Shown here: positions 6,569 to 13,118 of the stretch, piece by piece
Layout: the number at the start of each line of letters is the position of its first letter
Numbering within the stretch: position 1 is the first letter of the stretch
Made by a program: the position numbers and the translations under genes
Origin: Trebonia sp036276115
GTDB lineage: Bacteria; Actinomycetota; Actinomycetes; Streptosporangiales; Streptosporangiaceae
Assembly: GCA_036276115.1 (NCBI GenBank)
Contig: DATBEM010000264.1
Span: 1-19,300 of the forward strand
DNA length: 19,300 nucleotides
Direction: 5' to 3'
The notes under the pieces: model-generated
Seen by the model: only the letters and a program-made list of their open reading frames with translations
Told to the model about the DNA's origin: nothing
The model's database searches: none

Positions 6569-7776
6569 AGGCTAGTCCCGTGAACCCTGCCCCCCGCTGG
6601 CTGCTGCCCGCGGTCCTGGCGCTGCTGGTGCTCGCCGTGGTGATCGGCGCCCTTGCCCGTTAACGCCAGCCGCTGCGCCACGTAGTCGACGCACCCGGTC
6701 AGGGCGGCGACGTCATCGGGGTCGACTGAGGGGAACATCCCGATCCGGAGCTGGTTGCGGCCCAGCTTGTGGTAGGAGTCGGTGTCCACGATCCCGTTCT
6801 CGCGCAGCACCGCCGCCACCGAGGTGGCGCTCACCTCGCCGGCCAGGTCGATCGTGCCCACGACCGGCGAGCGCTCGGCTGGGCGGGCCACGAAGGGCGA
6901 CGCGTAGTCCGCCTGCCCGGCCCACTCGTACAGGAACGTCGCCGACCGGGTCGTCCGGGCCTGGCTCCAGGCCAGCCCGCCCTGGCCGAGCAGCCACTCA
7001 AGCTGGTCGGCCAGCAGCACCAGGGTGGCGATGGCGGGAGTGTTGTATGTCTGGTCCTTGACCGAGTTCTCCACCGCGATCTGCAGGCTGAGGAAGTCCG
7101 GAATGTAGCGCCCGCTCGCCGCGATCTCGCCGATCCGGTCCTGCGCGGCCGGCGACAGCAGCGCCAGCCACAGGCCGCCGTCAGCCCCGAAGGCCTTCTG
7201 GGGCGCGAAGTAGTAGGCGTCGAACTCGGCCGGGTCGACCGGCAGCGCGCCCGCCGCGCTGGTGGCGTCGACCAGGACGAGCGCCCCCTCGTCGGCGGCA
7301 CTTGGGCGGCGGACCGGCATGCACACGCCGGTGGAGGTCTCGTTGTGCGTGAGGGCGTAGGCATCCACGCCGTCCTCGGCCTTGGCCAGCGGGTGCGTGC
7401 CCGGCTCGCTGGCTAGCACGGTCGGCTGGCTGAGCCACGGCGCGCGGGTGGTGACGGAGGCGAACTTGGCCGAGAACTCACCGAACGACAGGTGCTGCGA
7501 CCGGTCGCGGACCAGCCCAAAGGCCGCCGCGTCCCAGAACGCGGTGGTGCCGCCGTTGCCGAGGGCGACCTGGTACCCGGCTGGCAGGGAGAACAGCTCC
7601 GCCAGCCCTTCGCGGATCCGCCGCACGACGGCCCGGACCGGCGGCTGCCGGTGGGAGGTCCCGAGCTCGGCGGCGCGGGCGAGGGCGGCGGCCTGCTCCG
7701 GGCGCACCTTGGTGGGGCCGCTGCCGAACCGGCCGTCAGCCGGCTTGATGTGGTCGGGGATGACGATGCTGGTCAC
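6565..7776 (-). CDS. serC: Phosphoserine aminotransferase
   Basis: A PLP-dependent aminotransferase that converts 3-phosphohydroxypyruvate and glutamate to phosphoserine in serine synthesis. It has 403 residues. Features are RFGSGPTKVRPEQ near the N-terminus, SHRQPPVRAVV, the PLP-phosphate region GNGGTTAFWDAA, VDATSAAGALP, the Schiff-base lysine K194 in YYFAPQKAFGADGGLW, and the C-terminal HKLGRNQLRIGMFPSVDPDDV. The conserved protein ends near residue 370; the last ~31 residues are His/Gln/Gly-rich and antisense to a micro-ORF, and residue 372 is a rare TTA leucine codon. GTG 7776 is chosen because TACCCT lies 6 nt upstream (leaderless) and MTSIVIPDHIKPADGRFG fits the family. The longer open frame upstream is antisense to pdxH. 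The stop overlaps the thpR start (ATGA). It diverges from pdxH, the PLP-forming oxidase. Confidence 0.93.
   Translation of the reverse strand: MTSIVIPDHIKPADGRFGSGPTKVRPEQAAALARAAELGTSHRQPPVRAVVRRIREGLAELFSLPAGYQVALGNGGTTAFWDAAAFGLVRDRSQHLSFGEFSAKFASVTTRAPWLSQPTVLASEPGTHPLAKAEDGVDAYALTHNETSTGVCMPVRRPSAADEGALVLVDATSAAGALPVDPAEFDAYYFAPQKAFGADGGLWLALLSPAAQDRIGEIAASGRYIPDFLSLQIAVENSVKDQTYNTPAIATLVLLADQLEWLLGQGGLAWSQARTTRSATFLYEWAGQADYASPFVARPAERSPVVGTIDLAGEVSATSVAAVLRENGIVDTDSYHKLGRNQLRIGMFPSVDPDDVAALTGCVDYVAQRLALTGKGADHHGEHQQRQDRGQQPAGGRVHGTSL
6568..6573 (+). promoter_or_regulatory. Leaderless-type -10 for the micro-ORF
   Basis: TAGGCT lies 6 nt (AGTCCC) before GTG 6580, the same arrangement as at argS. 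It overlaps the thpR start codon on the other strand. Confidence 0.35.
6580..6663 (+). CDS. Possible 27-aa membrane micro-protein
   Basis: GTG 6580 to TAA 6661-6663 encodes 27 residues, starting MNPAPRWLLPAVLALL and continuing hydrophobic to a final Ala-Arg: a basic N-terminus and one transmembrane helix. Twenty-four of 27 codons end in G or C, and a TAGGCT -10 lies 6 nt upstream, so a leaderless mRNA would start at the GTG. It is wholly antisense to the poorly conserved tail of serC, in register with its codons; because antisense of His/Gln/Gly codons gives Val/Leu/Ala, hydrophobicity alone is weak evidence. One of the two readings may be incidental. Confidence 0.35.
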   Translation: MNPAPRWLLPAVLALLVLAVVIGALAR

Positions 7777-7781
7777 CGCAC

Positions 7782-7788
7782 TAGGGTA
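7782..7788. promoter_or_regulatory. Shared bidirectional serC/pdxH promoter core
   Basis: The heptamer TAGGGTA gives TAGGGT on the plus strand (7782-7787; 7 nt to the pdxH GTG at 7795) and TACCCT on the minus strand (7783-7788; 6 nt to the serC GTG at 7776). The two start codons begin 19 bp apart, so both mRNAs should be leaderless. A plausible pdxH -35, ATGACG, lies at 7760-7765 with a 16-bp spacer, inside the serC coding sequence. Confidence 0.6.
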
Positions 7789-7794
7789 ACTCTC

Positions 7795-8391
7795 GTGGAC
7801 GCTACAGACCTCGATGCTTACCCGATGAAGCAGTTCGCCCGGTGGATGGCCGATGCCGTCGCGGCCGGGTTTCCCGAGCCCAACGCGATGGTCCTGACGA
7901 CGCTGGGGGACCGGCCGCACGCCCGCACGGTGCTGCTGAAGTCCCACGATGAGAGCGGATTCACGTTCTACACCAACCGGACGTCGCGCAAGGGGACGGA
8001 CCTGGCCCGCGACCCCCGGTGCGTGGCCGTCTTCCCGTGGTACGCCCTGGGCCGCCAGGTGACGGTCGAGGGGGCCGCCCGGCCGCTGTCCAGCGAGGAG
8101 AGCGAGCCGTACTACCACTCGCGGGCGCGCCGGTCCCAGATCGGGGCGTGGGCGAGCCGGCAGTCACGGGTCCTCGCCGACCGCTCCGAGCTCGACGAGC
8201 GGGTTGCCGAGCTGGAGGCGCGCTGGCCGGAGGGAACGCCGGTGCCGATGCCGGACTTCTGGGGCGGGTACCTCATCACCCCCGACACCGTGGAATTCTG
8301 GCAGTCAGGGGACAGCCGGCTGCACGACCGGCTCCGCTACAAGCGGAACGAGCGGGGCGACGGGTGGAAAATTGAGCGGCTAGCTCCGTGA
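7795..8391 (+). CDS. pdxH: Pyridoxine/pyridoxamine 5'-phosphate oxidase
   Basis: An FMN-dependent oxidase making pyridoxal 5'-phosphate from PNP or PMP, mainly salvage in organisms that use the PdxST route. It has 198 residues, slightly shorter than the usual ~210-220 because the N-terminal arm is short. Visible are PMKQFARWMADAV, NAMVLTTLGDRPHARTVLLK, the FMN-binding YTNRTSRKGTDLARDPR, VTVEGAARPLSSEESEPYYHSR, QIGAWASRQS, and the C-terminal VEFWQSGDSRLHDRLRYKR, containing the conserved WQ and RLHDR residues for FMN and PLP binding. GTG 7795 is preceded by TAGGGT with a 7-nt gap and no Shine-Dalgarno. It is divergent from serC, whose product needs PLP. Confidence 0.95.
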   Translation: MDATDLDAYPMKQFARWMADAVAAGFPEPNAMVLTTLGDRPHARTVLLKSHDESGFTFYTNRTSRKGTDLARDPRCVAVFPWYALGRQVTVEGAARPLSSEESEPYYHSRARRSQIGAWASRQSRVLADRSELDERVAELEARWPEGTPVPMPDFWGGYLITPDTVEFWQSGDSRLHDRLRYKRNERGDGWKIERLAP

Positions 8392-8419
8392 GTTAACACT
8401 GGCGCGGGCCGGCACGCGC

Positions 8420-8447
8420 TTGAGCTGCTTGCGCAGGCGCGTAGCAT
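8420..8447 (+). promoter_or_regulatory. Sigma-70-type promoter of the DtxR/IdeR gene
   Basis: -35 TTGAGC (8420-8425), 16-bp spacer, -10 TAGCAT (8442-8447). It precedes a GAGGAGGG ribosome-binding site at 8457-8464, giving a short leader of about 17 nt before GTG 8471. No clear iron box overlaps it. Confidence 0.5.
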
Positions 8448-8470
8448 GACCTGTACGAGGAGGGTTTGCA

Positions 8471-9190
8471 GTGACTTCCCATGGGCTTATCGACACGACG
8501 GAGATGTACCTCCGTACTGTCTTCGAGCTTGAGGAGGAGGGCATCGTCCCGCTGCGCGCGCGGATCGCGGAGCGCTTGTCGCAGACCGGGCCCACCGTCA
8601 GCCAGACGGTGGCCCGCATGGAGCGTGATGGCCTGCTCCACGTAACCGGCGACCGGCAACTCGCGCTGAGCGACGCGGGACGGGCGCTCGCCATGCGCGT
8701 CATGCGCAAGCACCGGCTGGCCGAGTGCCTGCTGGTTGATGTCATCAAGCTGCCCTGGGAAGAGGTGCACATCGAGGCGTGCCGGTGGGAGCACGTGATC
8801 TCCGAGAGCGTCGAGCGGCGGCTGTTCGAGCTGCTCGGCCACCCGGAGCGGTGCCCGCACGGGAACGTGATCCCCGGGGTCGAGGAGCTCTTCACCGGGC
8901 TCGCCGACGGCCTGGCTGATGGCGCGACCGGGGACCAGGCCATGACCGATGTGGCAGGAGTTGGCACTGGTGCTGATGTTTCGGTCGTCGTGTCGCGAAT
9001 CAGCGAGCAGATCCAGAGTGACCTTGTTTTGATGCTTAAACTCAAGCACGCCGGGATACAACCGGGACGCGAGGTTCTGCTCGGTCCGGTCGAGGGTGGT
9101 GTTCGCGTGACCAGCGCCAACGAGGGCGCTGACGTCACCACCGACCTGGAGTCCCAGGTCGCCTCGCACGTGTTTGTCTCCAGGGAGTAA
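8471..9190 (+). CDS. ideR: DtxR/IdeR-family metal-dependent repressor
   Basis: A 239-residue regulator of the DtxR/IdeR (DmdR) type, which binds Fe(II) and represses iron-uptake genes. The N-terminal winged helix-turn-helix (residues 1-73) contains LIDTTEMYLRTV and GPTVSQTVARMERDGLL. The metal-binding residues of DtxR are all present with an offset of two: M12, H81, E85 (HRLAE), H100, C104, E107 and H108 (VHIEACRWEH). A variable linker rich in Gly, Ala and Asp follows (about 140-170). A C-terminal SH3-like domain then spans VSRISEQIQSDLVLMLK to the end. The full set of ligands, including Cys at the ancillary/primary site, favours iron over manganese (MntR-type). The GTG start has a strong GAGGAGGG site 6 nt upstream. 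The phosphatase gene follows after 38 nt. Confidence 0.93.
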   Translation: MTSHGLIDTTEMYLRTVFELEEEGIVPLRARIAERLSQTGPTVSQTVARMERDGLLHVTGDRQLALSDAGRALAMRVMRKHRLAECLLVDVIKLPWEEVHIEACRWEHVISESVERRLFELLGHPERCPHGNVIPGVEELFTGLADGLADGATGDQAMTDVAGVGTGADVSVVVSRISEQIQSDLVLMLKLKHAGIQPGREVLLGPVEGGVRVTSANEGADVTTDLESQVASHVFVSRE

Positions 9191-9228
9191 GCCAAGGGAC
9201 GGGCTTGGTGGTGGGCGGAGTGTGGGCA

Positions 9229-11454
9229 ATGGGCCCGGCCGATTTCGTGCTGGAGCAAGTAGAGATCGGCGTCGTGGTCGCCGATCCTGACGGCATCGTG
9301 CTGCACGTTAACCCGTGCGCGGCGACGCTGCTGGGCGCGGGCGCGCTGGCGGGCAAGCCGCTGGCCGAGGCTGGCCTGTACGCCCAGTGGGACCAGGCCA
9401 AGGCCGACGACATGGTGCGGCAGGTGCTGCGCGGCCTGACCTGGGAAGGCGCGTTCAGCGGGGCGGGCGAGAACAATTCCTCGGTTACCCGGACGCTCGC
9501 CGTCCCCATGCGGGGCCCGGACGGGGCCGTGAGCGGCATGGTCTTGATGGTCAGCCGCACCTCGCGCCGGGCCGCGCAGCGCGAGCAGGACCGGCTCCGG
9601 CTGCTGGAGCGCATCGGCGAGCGGCTGTCGGGGTCCCTGGAGCTGGACGCCACCTTGCGTCACGTCGCGCAGATCCTCGTCCCCCGGTTCGCCGACCACT
9701 GCTTCATCGACCTCTACCGGGGCGACAAGCTCATCCGGACGGTGGCCACCCACGCCGGGGACTGGGACCCGCCCCCGGGGACCTGGGTCGAGGTCGGCGC
9801 CCAGGTGACCTACCCGCCAGGGCACTTCTGCGAGCAGGCGATGTCGCGGCTGGAGACGATCGTCGTGCCCGACCTCAACGCCGAGTACTACCCGGCGCCC
9901 AGCCAGCAGTCGATGACGGCCTCCAACGCGGCCGGGCTGACGTCGGTGCTCGCCGCCCCGCTGTACGCGCGCGGCGAGGTCCTCGGGGTCATGTCGCTGG
10001 CGCTGGGACGGCTCATCGACCGCCAGGACCCGCACTACGACCTGTCCGACCGGGACCTGATCGGCGCGATCGCCAGCCGGGTCGCGGTGGCGATCGACAA
10101 CGCGATGCTGTTCGAGGCTGAGCGGGCGACCGCCCTCGCCTTCCAGAACTCCCTGCTGCCGCAGGCGGCACCGGAGCTGGACGGGCTAGAGGTGGCGTTC
10201 CGCTACGAGCCCGCCAAGCCCCTCGTCGCCGCCGGGCAGGGCATCCAGACGCAGGTGGGCGGAGACTGGTACGACATCATCCCGCTGGCCGCGGGCCGGA
10301 TCGGGATCGTGATCGGCGATGTCGAGGGCCGGGGGGCGCGGGCCGCCGCGATCATGGGGCAGATCCGGGCCACCCTGCGCGCCTACGCGCAGGACGAGAA
10401 AGAGCCCGCCGACATCATGCGCAAGCTGGACGAGTGGTGCCGGTCGACCGCACCCGTCAACGCGGGCGGCGACCCGCCGACCATCAGCTGCATTTACCTG
10501 ATCTATGACGCCTGGTCACGGCAGATCACCCTCTGCAACGCCGGGCACGCCGCGCCGCTGCTGGTCGGCGGCCCGGACGGACCGGGCACGGTGGAGCCGA
10601 TGGAGATCCGGCACAAGGGCGTCCTGCTCGGCGTGCGCGGCCGGGGGATCCGGGGGCTGCCGACCTACCGGGAGCAGTCCTTCCCGCTGCCGCCGGGAGC
10701 GGCGCTCGTCTTGTACACCGACGGGCTGACCGACCGCCGGGCGCTCCCGGACGGGACCGGCCACTACTCGGAGGCCGAGGCGACCGAGATGCTGCGCGAG
10801 GCCGTGAGCGCGGTATCCGGGCCCGGCCGGCTGAGCAGGCCGCTGGGGGAAGGGGTCGCCGATGACATCGCCCTCGCCGCCCAGCACGCGGTCCCGGGCG
10901 ATATTGACGACGACATGGCCATCCTGGTCGTCCGGTCCTCCCCGGCCGACCTGGCGGTGCGCGAGAGCTCCTTCCCGGCCGAGCCGATCATGGTCTCCGA
11001 GGCGCGACGGCTGGCGGCGACCACGTTCGCTTCCTGGGACATGGATCCTGACCAGGCTGACCTCGCGTGCCTGCTGGTCTCCGAGGTCGTCACGAACGCC
11101 GTCCTGCACGCCTCGGTGAATCCGACCCGCAACCGGGGGGCGCTGCTGCAGATGATGGCGAACGGCGGCAGCCCGGGCGATGCCGCCCTGGAGCCAATGC
11201 CAGCCCACCATGGCGAGGGATCACGGCAGTTCCGGCTCCGGCTGCGGCGCGGGGCCGACTCCGTGTGGATCGAGGTCTTCGACCCCGACCTGCGCCTGCC
11301 CCGCCTGCGCAGCGCGGGCGAAACCGACGAAGGCGGCCGGGGCCTTTACCTGGTGGAGCAGCTAGCCACCCGCTGGGGAGCCCGCCCCACCCCCGAGGGC
11401 AAGGCCGTGTGGTTCGAGGTCCCCCTCAACGGTTCCTTATTTGGTGACCGCTGA
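9229..11454 (+). CDS. PAS-GAF-PP2C (SpoIIE/RsbU-type) phosphatase with HATPase domain
   Basis: A 741-residue cytosolic signalling protein likely to control sigma factors by partner switching. Domains in order: PAS (about 1-105, GIVLHVNPCAATLLG); GAF (about 120-280, ending AVAIDNAMLFEAERA); SpoIIE-type PP2C phosphatase (about 295-545) with metal-binding Asp residues in GGDWYD, IGDVEGRGARAA, LYTDGL and DDDMAIL; and an RsbW-like ATPase (about 560-741) with N box SEVVTNAVLHA and G box EGGRGLYLVEQLA. The usual GDVxGHG motif reads GDVEGRG. The ATPase has a ~35-residue insertion after the N box. The protein thus combines phosphatase and anti-sigma-kinase-like modules. ATG 9229 is preferred because GGCGGAG lies 8 nt upstream; TTG 9205 or GTG 9208/9211 are alternatives. 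No transmembrane segment is seen. It overlaps the convergent small gene by 18 bp. Confidence 0.92.
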   Translation: MGPADFVLEQVEIGVVVADPDGIVLHVNPCAATLLGAGALAGKPLAEAGLYAQWDQAKADDMVRQVLRGLTWEGAFSGAGENNSSVTRTLAVPMRGPDGAVSGMVLMVSRTSRRAAQREQDRLRLLERIGERLSGSLELDATLRHVAQILVPRFADHCFIDLYRGDKLIRTVATHAGDWDPPPGTWVEVGAQVTYPPGHFCEQAMSRLETIVVPDLNAEYYPAPSQQSMTASNAAGLTSVLAAPLYARGEVLGVMSLALGRLIDRQDPHYDLSDRDLIGAIASRVAVAIDNAMLFEAERATALAFQNSLLPQAAPELDGLEVAFRYEPAKPLVAAGQGIQTQVGGDWYDIIPLAAGRIGIVIGDVEGRGARAAAIMGQIRATLRAYAQDEKEPADIMRKLDEWCRSTAPVNAGGDPPTISCIYLIYDAWSRQITLCNAGHAAPLLVGGPDGPGTVEPMEIRHKGVLLGVRGRGIRGLPTYREQSFPLPPGAALVLYTDGLTDRRALPDGTGHYSEAEATEMLREAVSAVSGPGRLSRPLGEGVADDIALAAQHAVPGDIDDDMAILVVRSSPADLAVRESSFPAEPIMVSEARRLAATTFASWDMDPDQADLACLLVSEVVTNAVLHASVNPTRNRGALLQMMANGGSPGDAALEPMPAHHGEGSRQFRLRLRRGADSVWIEVFDPDLRLPRLRSAGETDEGGRGLYLVEQLATRWGARPTPEGKAVWFEVPLNGSLFGDR

Positions 11455-11628
11455 GTGGGGGGTGTGGGTGGCGCCGAAGAACAGGCACAGCACGATCACG
11501 ACGATGATCACCACCGCCCACCAGTGCTTGCCCTTGACCTGGAAGTTCATCTTCTTCCGGCCGCGCTGCCAGACCCAGGCCACACCGAGGCCGATCAGGG
11601 CAGCCAAGATCAGGCCGCTATAGTCCAC
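11437..11628 (-). CDS. Small two-helix membrane protein
   Basis: 63 residues with two hydrophobic helices: SGLILAALIGLGVAWVW (about 4-20) and WWAVVIIVVIVLCLFFGA (about 36-53), separated by a basic loop, QRGRKKMNFQVKGKH. The positive loop suggests N-out/C-out topology. GTG 11628 has GGAGG 8 nt upstream, good support for translation. The family is not recognised. The last 18 bp overlap the end of the phosphatase gene on the other strand. Function unknown. Confidence 0.7.
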   Translation of the reverse strand: MDYSGLILAALIGLGVAWVWQRGRKKMNFQVKGKHWWAVVIIVVIVLCLFFGATHTPHSAVTK

Positions 11629-11808
11629 GCCTGGGGCCTCCGCGCCAGCTGTGGGTTCCCGCCCGGGTGCGGGCTCCCCTCAGCTCCAGAGTACGACAAT
11701 GTCGGAACTGGTGTCAGGTAGCGAGAGGGCCCGGGTCAGCTAACCGAAATATCTACGTCAGGTGACCGATTAATCACCCCTGTCCGTTAACCGCCTGCCC
11801 GCCAACGG

Positions 11809-11833
11809 CGAGCGCGCTGGTCAGGCGCGCTCG
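11809..11833 (-). terminator. Hairpin at the thiolase 3' end
   Basis: CGAGCGCGC (11809-11817) and GCGCGCTCG (11825-11833) form a perfect 9-bp stem with a 7-nt loop that contains the start of the thiolase stop codon. There is no T-tract on the minus strand, so termination is plausible but not certain. The 192-bp gap 11629-11820 is otherwise AT-richer, with a GATTAATC palindrome at 11768-11775 flanked by GGTGA/TCACC. Confidence 0.45.
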
Positions 11834-12966
11834 ATGATGGTGGCGTTCGCCTGGCCGCCGCCCTCGCACATGGTCTGCAGCCCGTAGCGGCCGCCGGTGC
11901 GGTGCAGCTCGTGGACCAGCTTGGTCATCAGCACCGCGCCGGTAGCGCCGAGAGGGTGGCCCAGCGCGATCGCGCCCCCGTTGGGGTTGACGCGCTCCAG
12001 GGACGCCCCCGTCTCGGCCGCCCACGCCAGGACGACGGGCGCGAACGCCTCGTTGATCTCGGTCACGTCGATGTCGTCGATCGTGAGGCCCGCCCGGGCG
12101 AGGGCCTTGGCGGTGGCGGGGATCGGGCCGGTCAGCATGACGACCGGGTCGGCCCCGGTGACCGCCAGCGCGTGCACCCGCGCCAGCGGGGTCAGGCCGT
12201 AGCGGGCGACGGCCGCCTCCGAGGCCACGAGCACGGCGGCCGCCCCGTCGGAGATCTGGGAGGCGACGGCGGCGGTGATGTCCCAGCCCTCGCGCAGCGG
12301 CTTGAGGCCCGCCATCTTCTCCAGCGACGTGTCGCGGCGGGGCCCCTCGTCGGCGCTGACGCCGTTAACCGGGGCGATCTGCCCGGCGAAGCGGCCGGAG
12401 TCGATCGCGGCGATCGCCCGCTGGTGGCTGGCGAGCGCGAATTCCTCCAGGTCGAGCCGCTTGAGGCCCCACTGCTCGGTCATCATCTGGGCGCCCCGGA
12501 ACTGCGAGACCTCCTGCTCGCCGTAGCGGTCGCGCCAGCCTGCCCCGAAGGGGGCCGGCATCCCGGCCTCGGTCCCGAGGTAGATCGAGGAGCCGAGCGG
12601 CACGGTGGACATGTTCTCCACGCCCGCCGCGATCACCAGGTCCTGGGTGCCGGACAGTACGCCCTGGGCCGCGAAGTGCACCGCCTGCTGGGAGGACCCG
12701 CACTGCCGGTCGATGGTGACCCCGGGCACGGTCTCGGGCAGCCCGGCCGACAGCCACGCCGTCCGGGCGAGGTCAAGCGACTGCGGGCCGATCTGCGAGA
12801 CGCAGCCCATGATGACGTCATCGACGTCGGCCGGGTCGATGCCGGCCCGCTCGACGACCGCCCGCAGCACGTGGGCGCCGAGATCGGCCGGGTGCACCCC
12901 GGACAGCCCGCCGCCCCGTCGCCCGACCGGCGTCCGGACTGCCGCCACGATGTACGCCTCTGCCAC
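11821..12966 (-). CDS. Acetyl-CoA C-acyltransferase (thiolase)
   Basis: A 381-residue type II thiolase, which cleaves 3-ketoacyl-CoA with CoA or condenses two acetyl-CoA. The N-terminal nucleophile is C89 in TIDRQCGSSQQAVHFAA. The C-terminal catalytic residues are H337 in NPNGGAIALGHPLGATGA and C367 in CEGGGQANATIIERA. N- and C-terminal halves are complete and of normal length. The GTG start 12966 has AGGAG 7 nt upstream. Residues cannot separate a FadA-type degradative role from an acetoacetyl-CoA biosynthetic role; a FadA-like or steroid/fatty-acid catabolic enzyme is likely. No fadB or acyl-CoA dehydrogenase is adjacent, though an HSD10-like dehydrogenase lies 4.7 kb away. Confidence 0.92.
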   Translation of the reverse strand: MAEAYIVAAVRTPVGRRGGGLSGVHPADLGAHVLRAVVERAGIDPADVDDVIMGCVSQIGPQSLDLARTAWLSAGLPETVPGVTIDRQCGSSQQAVHFAAQGVLSGTQDLVIAAGVENMSTVPLGSSIYLGTEAGMPAPFGAGWRDRYGEQEVSQFRGAQMMTEQWGLKRLDLEEFALASHQRAIAAIDSGRFAGQIAPVNGVSADEGPRRDTSLEKMAGLKPLREGWDITAAVASQISDGAAAVLVASEAAVARYGLTPLARVHALAVTGADPVVMLTGPIPATAKALARAGLTIDDIDVTEINEAFAPVVLAWAAETGASLERVNPNGGAIALGHPLGATGAVLMTKLVHELHRTGGRYGLQTMCEGGGQANATIIERA

Positions 12967-12999
12967 TTGCGTCTCCTAACCCCGAGGATGCCTGCCCCT

Positions 13000-13023
13000 C
13001 TCCCGCCACGCTATACGCGGGAG
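13000..13023. promoter_or_regulatory. Inverted repeat in front of the thiolase gene
   Basis: CTCCCGC (13000-13006) and GCGGGAG (13017-13023) flank a 10-nt AT-richer core, CACGCTATAC, that could hold a minus-strand -10 (TATAGC). It lies 34 bp upstream of the thiolase start and may be an operator over its promoter. Evidence is limited to symmetry and position. Confidence 0.3.
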
Positions 13024-13089
13024 CGCGAAGGGTCGAGAGCGGGCCAGCCAGGGTCACCCGCGCGGGGGCAGCTGGCGCGGATCGGGGTA

Positions 13090-13105
13090 CGGGGGCCGCC
13101 CCCCG
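13090..13105 (-). terminator. Possible GC hairpin after argS
   Basis: CGGGGG, then CCGC, then CCCCCG: a 6-bp stem with a tetraloop, 13 nt after the argS stop on the minus strand. No T-tract follows. A competing 7-bp pairing exists between 13101-13107 and 13128-13134. Confidence 0.3.
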
Positions 13106-13118
13106 GGAGATACGGCCG

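Noticed and set aside
7777..8118. N-terminal extension of SerC to 8118
   Set aside because: The extra 114 codons are antisense to pdxH, and the family start and -10 element are at 7776.
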